Notes: generated from the sequence alone by a model not told the origin. A stretch of DNA of 41,695 bases from CAYFQH01 sp964345215 (GCA_964345215.1 CAYFQH010000016.1:1-41695), one strand, 5' to 3'. Shown: positions 8,304 to 17,122, counted from the first letter of the stretch. Numbers and translations: made by a program.

Positions 8304-9161
8304 TTACTGCACCCTATCGGCAATGGCCGTTGCAGTTTTAGCCCTGTTGGCGGTAGATATTTCGTAAGTTTGTTTAAAGTATTCTAAATAAAGCACATCC
8401 AGCAAAAAGAACTGAGACATCTTCACCGCCATGGATCCTCCTTGTAAAGGGCCTTCGTTAGCCCCGCATAAAAGCACAATGTCGCACATTTTGCTTAAGG
8501 TGGATTTTTCATGCCTGGTAATGGCAATCAATTTAGCTCCAGCCTCTTTGGCCCGGGTAGCAACGTCAATGGTATCCTTGGTGGCGCCGGAGTAAGAAAA
8601 TAAGATAGCCACATCTTTTTCATCCATTAAGGCTGCTTCCATTAGTTGCAAGTGTAAGTCTTCCGTTAAATAAGCCTTGGGGGTAATGCGCATAAAACGG
8701 TTTTTTGCTTCAAGGGCTGTAACCATAGAGCCCCCTACGCCAAAAAAGTGAATTCGGCCGGCATCAACTAACCATTGCACCGCTTTTTCAATATCCTTAA
8801 GGCTGACTGCCTGGTAGGTTTCCTGAAGGGCAGTAACGTTGGAGGAGAGAACTTTTTGCACCACTTCCTCTAAGCTATCTTTAAAGCTAACGGCACCTGT
8901 TAGCTGAATAGCTGCCGCCTCTTCAGAGCTGGCGGCAATGGCTTGGGCAACATGCATTTTAAAATCCTGGTAACCTTTTTGGTCTAAATCACGGCAAAAG
9001 CGGAACACGCTGGTTTCCCCAACACCGCAGGCCTCGGCCAAGTCGTTAATAGATTGATAGACTACTTTATGGGGGTTGTTCAGCACATAGTCAGCCACCT
9101 GTTTTTCGGCCCTGGTAAAGCCCTCGTATTGTCTGCGTATTCTAGATAAAATATCGTCCAC
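8304..9161 (-). CDS. nanR: MurR/RpiR-family regulator, probable sialic acid repressor
   Basis: A 285-residue protein with an N-terminal HTH_6 domain (about 1-77: GFTRAEKQVADYVLNN, then GVGETSVFRFCRDLDQKGYQDFK) and a C-terminal SIS sugar-phosphate-binding domain (about 120-260: IHFFGVGGSM, LFSYSGATKDT). The chosen start is GTG 9161 behind AAGGGGGAAGGAAA; the frame is open to 9224 but those codons overlap the leader. It is divergent from nanE. RpiR-type NanR proteins control sialic acid genes in other Firmicutes, so control of the nan operon with GlcNAc-6-P or ManNAc-6-P as ligand is a reasonable inference. The nanR name rests on context. Confidence 0.85.
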   Translation of the reverse strand: MDDILSRIRRQYEGFTRAEKQVADYVLNNPHKVVYQSINDLAEACGVGETSVFRFCRDLDQKGYQDFKMHVAQAIAASSEEAAAIQLTGAVSFKDSLEEVVQKVLSSNVTALQETYQAVSLKDIEKAVQWLVDAGRIHFFGVGGSMVTALEAKNRFMRITPKAYLTEDLHLQLMEAALMDEKDVAILFSYSGATKDTIDVATRAKEAGAKLIAITRHEKSTLSKMCDIVLLCGANEGPLQGGSMAVKMSQFFLLDVLYLEYFKQTYEISTANRAKTATAIADRVQ

Positions 9162-9229
9162 TTTCCTTCCCCCTTGTATGGTCTTTTCTATACACATTAT
9201 ATCAGCAAGGCTGTTGAAACACAATAATA

Positions 9230-9251
9230 AAAAGAAATTTCTTTTATTATA
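9230..9251 (-). promoter_or_regulatory. nanR -10 element with 16-bp palindrome, candidate operator 1
   Basis: AAAAGAAATTTCTTTT at 9230-9245 is a perfect palindrome. On the minus strand it directly follows TATAAT (9251-9246), the likely -10 of the regulator gene, so it would cover the transcription start. RpiR-family regulators bind AT-rich palindromes of this kind, so autoregulation is likely. The -35 region is weak. Confidence 0.55.
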
Positions 9252-9280
9252 AAAAAGAGGAAAATATTTTTATTTTTCTA

Positions 9281-9309
9281 TTGACATTTGATTTTACCTG
9301 TTATACAAT
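9281..9309 (+). promoter_or_regulatory. Sigma-A-type promoter of the nan operon
   Basis: Perfect -35 TTGACA (9281-9286), 17-nt spacer, -10 TACAAT (9304-9309). The start should lie near 9316, giving a leader of about 110 nt before nanE. So strong a promoter fits an operon held down by a repressor. Confidence 0.8.
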
Positions 9310-9353
9310 CATAATCAATGAATACAACATCACAAAAGAACCACTCCTGCATC

Positions 9354-9380
9354 GATAAATAAAAAAAATTTCCTTTTATT
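9354..9380 (+). promoter_or_regulatory. Candidate operator 2 in the nan leader
   Basis: AAAAAAATTTCCTTTTATT resembles operator 1 (AAAGAAATTTCTTTTATT), with one substitution and one inserted C. It lies about 40-65 nt downstream of the predicted nan start, where bound repressor could block elongation. Centres of the two sites are about 130 bp apart, compatible with looping. Confidence 0.45.
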
Positions 9381-9424
9381 TTTCACTGTTTATAAGGTCT
9401 ATCTTAAATCATAAGGAGAATAAC

Positions 9425-10123
9425 ATGACAAAACAGGATATTTTAACAACGATTAAAGGACAGCTGATTGTCTCCTGCCAGGCTTTGCCGGAGGAACCCT
9501 TATATGTAGCGGAAAAATCTATTATGTATTTAATGGGCCGGGCAGCAAAACAAGCCGGAGCAGCTGCCATTCGAACCAACAGCGTGCGGGATGTGGTTGC
9601 CATAAAAGAAGAAACTGCATTGCCTGTTATTGGCCTCATTAAGCAAAACTACCCCAATATACCTGCCCACATTACCCCTACCATGGCCGAAGTGGACGCC
9701 CTTTATAAGGCCCAGGCCGATATTATTGCCTTGGACTGTACTCTGCGCCCTCGGGAGGGCGGCATAACCATTAACGCATTTCTTTCGCAAATTCGTCAAA
9801 AATATCCAAAAGCCCTTTTAATGGCAGATATTTCAACCTTTGAAGAGGGGGTTAATGCCTACGAGCAAGGAGTCGACTTTATCGGCACCACCATGAGCGG
9901 CTATACCTCCTATTCTCCCCAAATTAAAAAGCCGGACTTCGAACTGATTCGCCGCCTGAGCAAAGCTGTTCCCATTCCCGTAATCGGCGAAGGACGGGTT
10001 CACTGTCCCAAGGAGGCTGTTCAGGTTTTACAAGCTGGTGCCTATTCAGTAGTTGTAGGCGGGGCCATTACCCGGCCGCTGGAAATTGCAAGCCGGTTTG
10101 TACAGGCCATCAAGGAGGTTTAG
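9425..10123 (+). CDS. nanE: N-acetylmannosamine-6-phosphate 2-epimerase
   Basis: A 232-residue TIM-barrel enzyme of the NanE family that converts ManNAc-6-P to GlcNAc-6-P in the cytoplasm. Family motifs run in order: QLIVSCQALPEEP at the N-terminus, GLIKQNYPNIPAHITPT, IIALDCTLRPR, LMADISTFEEG, GTTMSGYTSY and VIGEGRVHCPKEA, then VVVGGAITRP. The length matches the family. Start ATG 9425 follows ATAAGGAGAATAAC. It is the first gene of the nan operon and is separated from nanK by a single base. Confidence 0.95.
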   Translation: MTKQDILTTIKGQLIVSCQALPEEPLYVAEKSIMYLMGRAAKQAGAAAIRTNSVRDVVAIKEETALPVIGLIKQNYPNIPAHITPTMAEVDALYKAQADIIALDCTLRPREGGITINAFLSQIRQKYPKALLMADISTFEEGVNAYEQGVDFIGTTMSGYTSYSPQIKKPDFELIRRLSKAVPIPVIGEGRVHCPKEAVQVLQAGAYSVVVGGAITRPLEIASRFVQAIKEV

Positions 10124-10124
10124 C

Positions 10125-11045
10125 ATGAACCTTTTATGTATTGATATTGGGGGCACCGCAGCCAAAATGGGCCTGGTGGATGATCAGGGAAAGGTTCTGG
10201 CCCAAAGGGAAGCCGTTGTGGCCTTTGACCAATACCAAACCCCTATTCTAACCACGGTTTTACAAAAGTCCAAGGCATTTTTAATGGAAGAAGGTTCTAA
10301 CGTACAGGGCATCGGCATTTCAGCTACAGGCCAAATCGACATGAACCTGGGCTTTGTGGCCGGCACCTGCGGCAACCTGCCTGGGTGGGTCGGTACTCCC
10401 CTAAAGCAAGCCTTTGAAAAAAATTTCAATTTGCCCACTGCCGTATTAAACGATGCCAACAGTGCCCTTTTGGGCGAACAATGGGTCGGCGGTGCCAAAG
10501 GTATAGAAGATGCGGTGATGGTCACCTTGGGTACCGGTGTTGGGGGCGGCATTCTCTCAGGGGGCCGACTGGTAACCGGCAGCCAGGGATTTGGCGGAGA
10601 GTTGGGCCATATGCCCATTAACGTAAATGGCCTTTTATGTACCTGTGGCAATAGGGGGTGCTACGAACAGTATGCCTCGGTAACGGCCCTTATAAAAAGT
10701 GCTGAGCCCTGGCTTAAAGAACTTGGCATTACGGCCAATGGCCGCAATATATTTGCATTAGCTCAAAACCACAACGAAAAGGCCATGGCAGCTCTTGAAG
10801 AATGGATTGATGCCATTGCCGCAGGCCTTGTAGGCTTTACTCATCTGTTTAACCCACGCTTACTTTTGATTGGAGGAGGTGTAAGTGCCCAAAAAAACCT
10901 GCTGATTGAACCCCTTAGAAAAAAAGTATTTCAAAAAATTATGCCCCGCTATCGGGAAAACCTTATGGTAGCGGCGGCGACCCTTGGCAATACCGCAGGG
11001 ATGCTGGGGGCGGCCAAACACTGGCTTAATACAGCAGTTTCTTAA
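10125..11045 (+). CDS. nanK: ROK-family kinase, probable N-acetylmannosamine kinase
   Basis: A 306-residue ROK-family sugar kinase. It shows the N-terminal phosphate loop CIDIGGTAAKMG, the catalytic segment GTGVGGGILSGG and the zinc-binding ROK signature CTCGNRGCYEQYAS. In this operon the substrate should be ManNAc, giving the ManNAc-6-P used by NanE; ROK kinases also act on glucose or GlcNAc, so specificity comes from context. ATG 10125 follows CAAGGAGGTTTAGC; the frame is open further upstream, but only inside nanE. Confidence 0.88.
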   Translation: MNLLCIDIGGTAAKMGLVDDQGKVLAQREAVVAFDQYQTPILTTVLQKSKAFLMEEGSNVQGIGISATGQIDMNLGFVAGTCGNLPGWVGTPLKQAFEKNFNLPTAVLNDANSALLGEQWVGGAKGIEDAVMVTLGTGVGGGILSGGRLVTGSQGFGGELGHMPINVNGLLCTCGNRGCYEQYASVTALIKSAEPWLKELGITANGRNIFALAQNHNEKAMAALEEWIDAIAAGLVGFTHLFNPRLLLIGGGVSAQKNLLIEPLRKKVFQKIMPRYRENLMVAAATLGNTAGMLGAAKHWLNTAVS

Positions 11046-11098
11046 TTGGTTACCCAAATGGCCAAGGCCATTGGAAAATATGAAGGAGGAACATCCGA

Positions 11099-12373
11099 AT
11101 GAAAAAATTTGCAGCCCTTATGTTAACCTTGATCATGGTTTTGGCCATGGTTCCTGCCCTGGCAGAGGAAAAAGTGGAAATTACCTTTTGGGACTTCCCT
11201 AACTTTACCCAGGAAGATGGCGTCGCCGGTTCTTACGAACAAAAAATTATTGCCGCCTTTAACGAAAAGTACCCCAACATTACCGTAAACCTTGAAATGC
11301 TGGATTTTGATGCCGGCCCCGAAAAAATAACTACCGCCATTTTGGCCGGTACTACTCCCGATGTGATTTTTGATGCCCCTGGCCGTATTATTACCTGGGC
11401 CCAGGCCGGTGCCTTAGCTCCTTTGGATGATATGCTTAGCCCCGAGGACATTGAAGATTACGGCGCTTTCTTGGCGGCCTGTAAGTATGATGACAAGGTG
11501 TATATGTACCCTCAAGGTTCTGCCCCCTTCCTAATGGCCTTTAACAAAACCATGCTGGAAAAACACGGCCTTTTGGACATGATTAACTTAGAAGGGGACC
11601 GCTCCTGGACCCTGGAACAGTACGAAACCCTTCTTCGTGCCCTTAAAGAAAAAGGGGAAATGGGCGCTGTAATTTTTGCCCGTACCCAAGGAGGGGACCA
11701 GGGAACTCGTGCGTACCTGGCCAACCTCTATGGTGGTTCTGTTTTAAATGAGGATATGACCGAATACACCTTAAATAACGATGCCGGCGTAAAAGCTTTA
11801 GACTGGGTTGTAAACATGTGCAATGAAGAATTGCTTATTAACGGCAGCGCCTATGACGGCACCGGGGCTATTGATGAGTTTTGTTCAGGCCGCGTAAGCC
11901 ACACCATTCTCTGGTCTCCCGGCTTATTAAAAACCCGGGCCGCCGAACTTGAAGAAATGGAAATTGAAACCGTGTTTGTGCCCTTCCCCTCTACTGCCCA
12001 AACGTATCATCTGGAGTTCCTGGCTGCCGGGATGTGCGTGTTTGACAATGGCGATCCTGCCAAAATCGAAGCTGCCAAAAAGTTTGTTGACTTTGTATGT
12101 AACGATGAAGTATGGGGCCCTGCCAATTTAGAGTCCACGGGCAACTTCTCTCCCCGGGCCAGCGTAAAAGTTGAATCCGACAACCCTGAAGTATTGTATG
12201 CTGCATCCACCAATGCAAACTACGGCGCCTATTACAACACCGTTACCGGCTTTGCCGAAATGCGTACCTTCTGGTTCCCTGCCCTTCAGGCCGCTTTAAA
12301 CGGCGAAGTGACTGCCCAGCAAGCCATGGACGACTTTGTAGCCAAAGCCAACGAAACCTTGATTGCTAAGTAA
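11099..12373 (+). CDS. CUT1-family ABC sugar-binding protein, probable sialic acid binding protein
   Basis: A 424-residue extracellular solute-binding protein (SBP_bac_1 type) with a signal peptide (1-22) ending in ALA before EEK. The mature start VEITFWDFPNFTQEDG and the segment IIAAFNEKYPNITVN are typical of carbohydrate-binding proteins. There is no lipobox Cys. It sits between nanK and two permeases, so sialic acid (Neu5Ac) is the likely ligand, comparable to the satABC type transporters of streptococci. GAAGGAGGAACATCCGA precedes the ATG. Confidence 0.85.
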   Translation: MKKFAALMLTLIMVLAMVPALAEEKVEITFWDFPNFTQEDGVAGSYEQKIIAAFNEKYPNITVNLEMLDFDAGPEKITTAILAGTTPDVIFDAPGRIITWAQAGALAPLDDMLSPEDIEDYGAFLAACKYDDKVYMYPQGSAPFLMAFNKTMLEKHGLLDMINLEGDRSWTLEQYETLLRALKEKGEMGAVIFARTQGGDQGTRAYLANLYGGSVLNEDMTEYTLNNDAGVKALDWVVNMCNEELLINGSAYDGTGAIDEFCSGRVSHTILWSPGLLKTRAAELEEMEIETVFVPFPSTAQTYHLEFLAAGMCVFDNGDPAKIEAAKKFVDFVCNDEVWGPANLESTGNFSPRASVKVESDNPEVLYAASTNANYGAYYNTVTGFAEMRTFWFPALQAALNGEVTAQQAMDDFVAKANETLIAK

Positions 12374-12401
12374 TCACTCACCTTTTTCCATTCTTTTTCC
12401 C

Positions 12402-12423
12402 GGGGAGGGGCATCCCCCTCCCC
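12402..12423 (+). promoter_or_regulatory. GC-rich stem-loop between binding protein and permease genes
   Basis: GGGGAGGGG (12402-12410) pairs with CCCCTCCCC (12415-12423) across a CATC loop. It lies 28 bp after the binding-protein stop, has no T tract, and probably protects or partly ends the upstream mRNA so that the binding protein is made in excess. Confidence 0.65.
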
Positions 12424-12448
12424 CATTTAAAGAGCAAGGAGGCTCCCC

Positions 12449-13363
12449 ATGAAAAACACCGGTATGAGAAGTATGCTTAAAAAACACAAGCTACTCTGTC
12501 GGGAGACGGCTGTCTCCTATGCCTTTTTACTTCCGGCCCTAATTGCCTTTGCCGTGTTTGTCCTCACCCCCATCGTTCAAGGGTTCATCACCAGTTTTTA
12601 CAACTACAGCTTAAAAGATTTTGATTTTATTGGTTTTGAAAACTACCGAAGGCTCTTTACAGACGAGATTTTTCTAAAGTCTTTAAAAAACACCATTATT
12701 TTAGTGGTGGGCATTGTACCCATTATTATTTTGTTTTCTCTTTGGGCTTCCAATGCCATTTATCAGCGCAGTTCACCCTTGCGGTCTTTTTTCAGGGTGG
12801 TTTTATACCTGCCTGTGGTTACGGGCACCGTTTCCGTTATTGTGGTATGGAAATGGATTTATGATGGCTTAAACGGTATTTTAAACTATGTGCTTACCAC
12901 ATTAAACATTACATCTTCCAACATCATGTGGCTGGGGGATAAGACCTGGGCCCTGCCGGCTATTATGCTAGTGCTCCTGACCACTTCCGTTGGCCAGCCA
13001 GTTATTTTATATGTAGCAGCCCTTGGCAATATTGATCAAAGCTACATTGAAGCCGCCGAAATCGACGGGGCTTCCCGCTGGAAGATATTCACCCATATTA
13101 AATGGCCAATGCTTATGCCCACCACCTTATATATTGTGGTTATTTCGACCATCAATTCTTTTCAATGCTTCTCCCTCATTCAGCTTTTAACCAGCGGCGG
13201 GCCCAACTACGCCACCTCTACAGTGATGTACCTGGTTTATGAAAAAGCTTTTAAGCTCTACCAGTTTGGTTATGCTAACGCCATGGGGGTTATTCTTGCC
13301 ATTATTATCGGGGCCATATCCGTTATACAATTTAAAACCTTTGGCAACGATGTTGAATATTAA
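12449..13363 (+). CDS. CUT1 ABC sugar permease 1 (sialic acid transporter)
   Basis: A 304-residue MalF-like permease with about six TM helices, starting SYAFLLPALIAFAVFVLTP. The conserved cytoplasmic EAA loop that contacts the ATPase is EAAEIDGASRWKIFTHIKWP. ATG 12449 follows AAGGAGGCTCCCC. It pairs with the next permease. No ATPase gene is present in the operon, so the pair must use an ATPase encoded elsewhere, as CUT1 systems commonly do with MsmK-type proteins. Confidence 0.88.
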   Translation: MKNTGMRSMLKKHKLLCRETAVSYAFLLPALIAFAVFVLTPIVQGFITSFYNYSLKDFDFIGFENYRRLFTDEIFLKSLKNTIILVVGIVPIIILFSLWASNAIYQRSSPLRSFFRVVLYLPVVTGTVSVIVVWKWIYDGLNGILNYVLTTLNITSSNIMWLGDKTWALPAIMLVLLTTSVGQPVILYVAALGNIDQSYIEAAEIDGASRWKIFTHIKWPMLMPTTLYIVVISTINSFQCFSLIQLLTSGGPNYATSTVMYLVYEKAFKLYQFGYANAMGVILAIIIGAISVIQFKTFGNDVEY

Positions 13364-13375
13364 GGAGGAATGAAA

Positions 13376-14251
13376 ATGATAAGCAAAACAAAAGAACTTA
13401 AAACCCGTTATGCTTCCTCTGTCGGTTCCTCCAAGCTTACCCTGGGCAACACCATCAGCCTCGCTTTTTTATGGGGCATTACAGCTTTGTTGTTCCTCTT
13501 TCCCTTTTATTGGGTGGTTACCGGTTCCTTAAAATCCCGTAAGGCTACGCTGATGCTGCCCCCCCAGTGGTTCCCTTTAGAACCTACCCTGGATAACTAC
13601 CGTACCTTGTTTAAAAACCCTGCTGTTACCTGGTTTTTAAACAGCCTGGTGATTGCTCTGGTTACCATGGTTATTGTATGTGTCATCGCCTCGTTGGCCG
13701 GCTATGTACTGGCGAAAAAGCGCTTTATAGGCCAAAAGGTTGTTTTTGGTTTTTTTGTAATGGCCATGGCCCTTCCCAAGCAGGTTATTCTTGTTCCTTT
13801 GGTACGGTTGATGGCAGGCTGGGGCTTACACGATAATTTATGGGCGGTTATTTTAGGGTCAATCGGCTGGCCCTTTGGTATTTTTTTAATGAAACAGTTT
13901 TCCGAAACCATTCCCGGGGAACTCCTTGAAGCCGCTAGAATTGACGGCTGCGGCGAATTGCGCACCTTTGGCACCATTGTATTGCCCCTGGTTAAATCGG
14001 GCATCGCCGCCCTTGCCATTTTTACCTTTATCACCTCCTGGAATGATTATTTCCTCCAGCTGATCATGCTTAACAAACGTACCAACTTAACCCTGCAGCT
14101 GGGCATTGCTACACTGCAAACGGAGTTTTCCACCAACTATGGGCTTTTATCTGCCGGGGCTACCTTTGCGGCACTACCTATTATCATTGTGTTTGTCAGT
14201 TTCCAAAAATATTTTACCCAAGGCATTACCATGGGTGCCGTAAAAGGCTAA
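13376..14251 (+). CDS. CUT1 ABC sugar permease 2 (sialic acid transporter)
   Basis: A 291-residue MalG-like permease with about six TM segments, the FPFYWVVTGSLKS N-terminal motif and the EAA loop EAARIDGCGELRTFGTIVLP. Two ATGs lie close together (13370 and 13376). TAAGGAGGA is only two bases from the first and eight from the second, so 13376 is preferred. The upstream permease ends 12 bp earlier, which implies cotranscription and probably coupling. Confidence 0.88.
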   Translation: MISKTKELKTRYASSVGSSKLTLGNTISLAFLWGITALLFLFPFYWVVTGSLKSRKATLMLPPQWFPLEPTLDNYRTLFKNPAVTWFLNSLVIALVTMVIVCVIASLAGYVLAKKRFIGQKVVFGFFVMAMALPKQVILVPLVRLMAGWGLHDNLWAVILGSIGWPFGIFLMKQFSETIPGELLEAARIDGCGELRTFGTIVLPLVKSGIAALAIFTFITSWNDYFLQLIMLNKRTNLTLQLGIATLQTEFSTNYGLLSAGATFAALPIIIVFVSFQKYFTQGITMGAVKG

Positions 14252-14267
14252 CGGAGGAGGTATTTGT

Positions 14268-15200
14268 ATGAAGAAGATTAAACTAAAAGAAATCACCGGT
14301 GTTATTCCCGCCCTGCTCACCCCCTTTGATGAAAAAGAAAATTTCTCCCCTAAAAAAATGGAGGGGTTGGTTAAGCACCTCATGGGCTACGATATTGGAG
14401 GCCTGTATTTAACCGGCAGTACCGGCGAAGGCTTTATGATGACAAACCCGGAGCGGATGGAAGCCGTAGAGGTGGTTCTTGATCAAACCAAAGGCAAGGT
14501 ACCGGTCATTGTCCATGTAGGAGCCATCAGTACCAAACAAAGCGAAGAACTAGCCCGCCATGCCCAACAAAGCGGCGCCGATGCCATTTCCTCAGTACCT
14601 CCTATTTACTGGAAATTCAGCGATGAGGCGATTGCCGGCTACTATAGGGATCTGGTTCAGGCCAGCGGCTTGCCCATGGTGGTATACAATGTTGCCCTGG
14701 CTGGCCTCGTCAGCTTTGATATGATATTAAAACTTGGCAAAATTGAAGGAGTTCAAGGCATTAAGTATACTGCCAGCAGCCACTACGACCTTTTTCGCAT
14801 TAAAGAAGCTTTGGGCCAGGATTTCATGGTCTATTCCGGCAGTGATGAAATGGCCGCCAGCGGTCTTACCTTTGGGGCCGACGGATTAATCGGATCTACT
14901 TATAACCTTTTGAGCGATATTTTTATCCGCATCCTAAAGGCCGAAAAAGAAAGCAACATCCCTCTTTTGCGAACCCTCCAGCAGGGAGCGAACGATGTGA
15001 TCTTCACCCTTTTGCAATATGACTTAATCCCCGCTTTAAAACTTGGCTTAAAATGGATGGGGGTAGATGCAGGCATCTCCCGCAGGCCTTTTACCCAATA
15101 TACAGCCCGTGAAGAACAGGCCATTCAACAAGCTCTTGCCCCCCTTCAAAGCAAATTAAAAAATTTGCACATCGATTTTTTGAAAAAAGCCAGCCTTTGA
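14268..15200 (+). CDS. nanA: N-acetylneuraminate lyase
   Basis: A 310-residue DapA/NanA-superfamily aldolase, predicted to cleave sialic acid to ManNAc and pyruvate. Motifs: GVIPALLTPFDE at the start, carboxylate-binding GSTGEGF, catalytic Tyr region MVVYNVALAG, the Schiff-base lysine in GIKYTASSHYDLFRI, and YSGSDEMAASGLTFGADGLIGSTYN, which is closer to NAL than to dihydrodipicolinate synthase. GGAGGAGGTATTTGT precedes ATG 14268. It is the last nan gene and is followed by a terminator. KDG-type aldolases are the main alternative, made unlikely by nanE and nanK. Confidence 0.92.
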   Translation: MKKIKLKEITGVIPALLTPFDEKENFSPKKMEGLVKHLMGYDIGGLYLTGSTGEGFMMTNPERMEAVEVVLDQTKGKVPVIVHVGAISTKQSEELARHAQQSGADAISSVPPIYWKFSDEAIAGYYRDLVQASGLPMVVYNVALAGLVSFDMILKLGKIEGVQGIKYTASSHYDLFRIKEALGQDFMVYSGSDEMAASGLTFGADGLIGSTYNLLSDIFIRILKAEKESNIPLLRTLQQGANDVIFTLLQYDLIPALKLGLKWMGVDAGISRRPFTQYTAREEQAIQQALAPLQSKLKNLHIDFLKKASL

Positions 15201-15237
15201 TTTCACAGTAAGTCATTAAAACCTATAGTGCAGTCTG

Positions 15238-15269
15238 CACCCCTTGTCATGTTACAAGGGGTGTTTTTT
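15238..15269 (+). terminator. Terminator of the nan operon
   Basis: CACCCCTTGT (15238-15247) pairs with ACAAGGGGTG (15254-15263), loop CATGTT, followed directly by six T. Confidence 0.9.
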
Positions 15270-15310
15270 ATAGGGGCATTGTTCTTCCCCCGTGCAATTG
15301 CTACGCTTAG

Positions 15311-15339
15311 TTGAAACAAGAGGCCTCTCGTGGTATATT
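15311..15339 (+). promoter_or_regulatory. Sigma-A-type promoter of the mutS-like gene
   Basis: -35 TTGAAA (15311-15316), 17-nt spacer, -10 TATATT (15334-15339). It probably drives the mutS-like, trmK and nif3-like genes. Confidence 0.65.
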
Positions 15340-15402
15340 GAGTGAAGATTGGTTTTAAAACAATGGGTAAACCGCTGTGATTTTATCAAAGGAGGGGAGA
15401 TG

Positions 15403-17112
15403 ATGTATCTATTTTATCTTGTTTTTTTAATTCCAGTGGGCGCTTTTTTCTATAATATGTATTCTTTAAAAAAACGGGAAAAAGCAAAAAAACAGAGGTT
15501 TTCATCCTCCTTCGGTAAAACAAAATATGCCGTATCCTCTGCCCCAAAGGAAGTTTCCCCCTATTGGCATCATGTAAAAAGAAAACTTTCATCCAAAACC
15601 TATGTAGATGAAACCACTTGGAACGATCTTTCGATGGATGATGTTTTTATGGCTATCAACAACTGTCAAACATCCCCTGGGGAGGATGTTTTGTTTGCTT
15701 CGCTTCATCAAAATCAAAAACAAAATGATCAGCAGCAAAAAGACTTTGAAGCTTGGCAAAGTTACTTAAACGAAAATCCTCAGGTCCGTTTGCAATTGCA
15801 AATGCATTTTGACGGCCTTGGCAAAAGCCCTTCCACTCCCTTAATTGACCTGTTTGAATACCCTGAAAACTTTACTCCCTATAAAAAAGAACTTATAAGC
15901 ATCCTTGGTTATATCCCCCTTTTAACTCTTCCTCTGGCTTTTATAAGCCCCTTGGCCGCAATGCTGTTTTTTCTGGTTTCATCGCTAAGCAATGCTTTTG
16001 TTTTTTATCAATTCAATCAAAAACTTCAAAACGAACACCCGGTTATCGCCTACCTTAGCTTTTTCCTTTATGCTGCCAATAATATCTTTAAAACCTTATC
16101 TGTTTCGCAGCTTCCTCAGGGTGAAAAAGCCCTTGACGCCTTTTCACTCTTTAAAAAAACCTCCGCTCGTTTTTCAAGGGTATCTGAATTAAATGTATAC
16201 ACCAACAACGAATTGGTTATGATTGTGCGCTCCATTCGAGTGCTTTTTCTACGGCAAATTATTGCCTACAATAAAGGGGTTTCCATTGTAAAAAATCATT
16301 TGGATTCTTTATATTTTTTATATCAGTACATCGGCTCTCTGGATATGGCCATTTCCACCCTGGCCTATCGCAAAAGCCTGCCTTATTACTGCCTGCCCCG
16401 GTATGAAAAAAACATTGTCATTAACGCACAGGAGGCCTACCACCCCTTGCTCCCCAGCGGTGTGCCCAACAGCCTTATGGCGGATAAAAGTATTATTCTC
16501 ACAGGCTCCAACGCCTCGGGTAAGTCCACCTTTTTAAAAACCATGGCCTTAAATGCCATTTTTGCCCACAGCATTCATACCTGCTGCGCCAGGGCCTTTA
16601 TCCTCCCCGACGCGCCTGTATATACCTCTATGGCCATTTCCGACAGCATATTTAAAGGGGAAAGCTACTTTATTGCAGAAATTAAATCCATTAAGCGCAT
16701 TTTAACCGCCGCCAAACAAGCCCCTTGCCTGTGCTTTATTGATGAAATTTTGCGGGGCACCAACACCATTGAGCGGATTGCCGCCTCCACAGCCATTTTA
16801 GAGCAAATTTTAGACCTGCCTTGTTTGTGTATGATTGCCACCCATGACATTGAACTAACCGAAATATTTAAAGGCCTGTATGATCAGTACCACTTTAGAG
16901 AAACCATTATAAACAACGACATTACTTTTAACTACATCCTCTACCCGGGTCCCTCCAAAACCAAAAACGCTATTGAACTTTTAAACTTGCTGGGTTTTGA
17001 AAAATCAGTTATTCAAAAAGCGAAGAACCTGGCCCAATATTTTGAACAAAACAATCACTGGCTTTCACTAAAAAATGAAGACCGCGAAGATGAAAGCCAA
17101 GCATTAAACTAA
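15403..17112 (+). CDS. Membrane-anchored MutS-like ATPase
   Basis: A 569-residue protein. Residues 2-20 form a TM helix and about 164-203 a second hydrophobic hairpin; the middle part resembles the MutS lever/clamp helices, and the C-terminal third is a complete MutS ATPase: Walker A TGSNASGKST (367-376), Walker B CLCFIDEILRGTN (442-454) and IATHDIELTE. It lacks the mismatch-binding domain I and the MutS2 Smr nuclease domain, so it is neither MutS1 nor MutS2. Related TM-containing MutS-domain proteins exist in Firmicutes and Bacteroidetes, with no function I know of. The start is 15403 (GGAGGGG at five bases); the frame to 15349 is extra. The nearby trmK gene suggests shared transcription but no shared function. 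Confidence 0.85.
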   Translation: MYLFYLVFLIPVGAFFYNMYSLKKREKAKKQRFSSSFGKTKYAVSSAPKEVSPYWHHVKRKLSSKTYVDETTWNDLSMDDVFMAINNCQTSPGEDVLFASLHQNQKQNDQQQKDFEAWQSYLNENPQVRLQLQMHFDGLGKSPSTPLIDLFEYPENFTPYKKELISILGYIPLLTLPLAFISPLAAMLFFLVSSLSNAFVFYQFNQKLQNEHPVIAYLSFFLYAANNIFKTLSVSQLPQGEKALDAFSLFKKTSARFSRVSELNVYTNNELVMIVRSIRVLFLRQIIAYNKGVSIVKNHLDSLYFLYQYIGSLDMAISTLAYRKSLPYYCLPRYEKNIVINAQEAYHPLLPSGVPNSLMADKSIILTGSNASGKSTFLKTMALNAIFAHSIHTCCARAFILPDAPVYTSMAISDSIFKGESYFIAEIKSIKRILTAAKQAPCLCFIDEILRGTNTIERIAASTAILEQILDLPCLCMIATHDIELTEIFKGLYDQYHFRETIINNDITFNYILYPGPSKTKNAIELLNLLGFEKSVIQKAKNLAQYFEQNNHWLSLKNEDREDESQALN

Positions 17113-17122
17113 AGGAGTTCCT

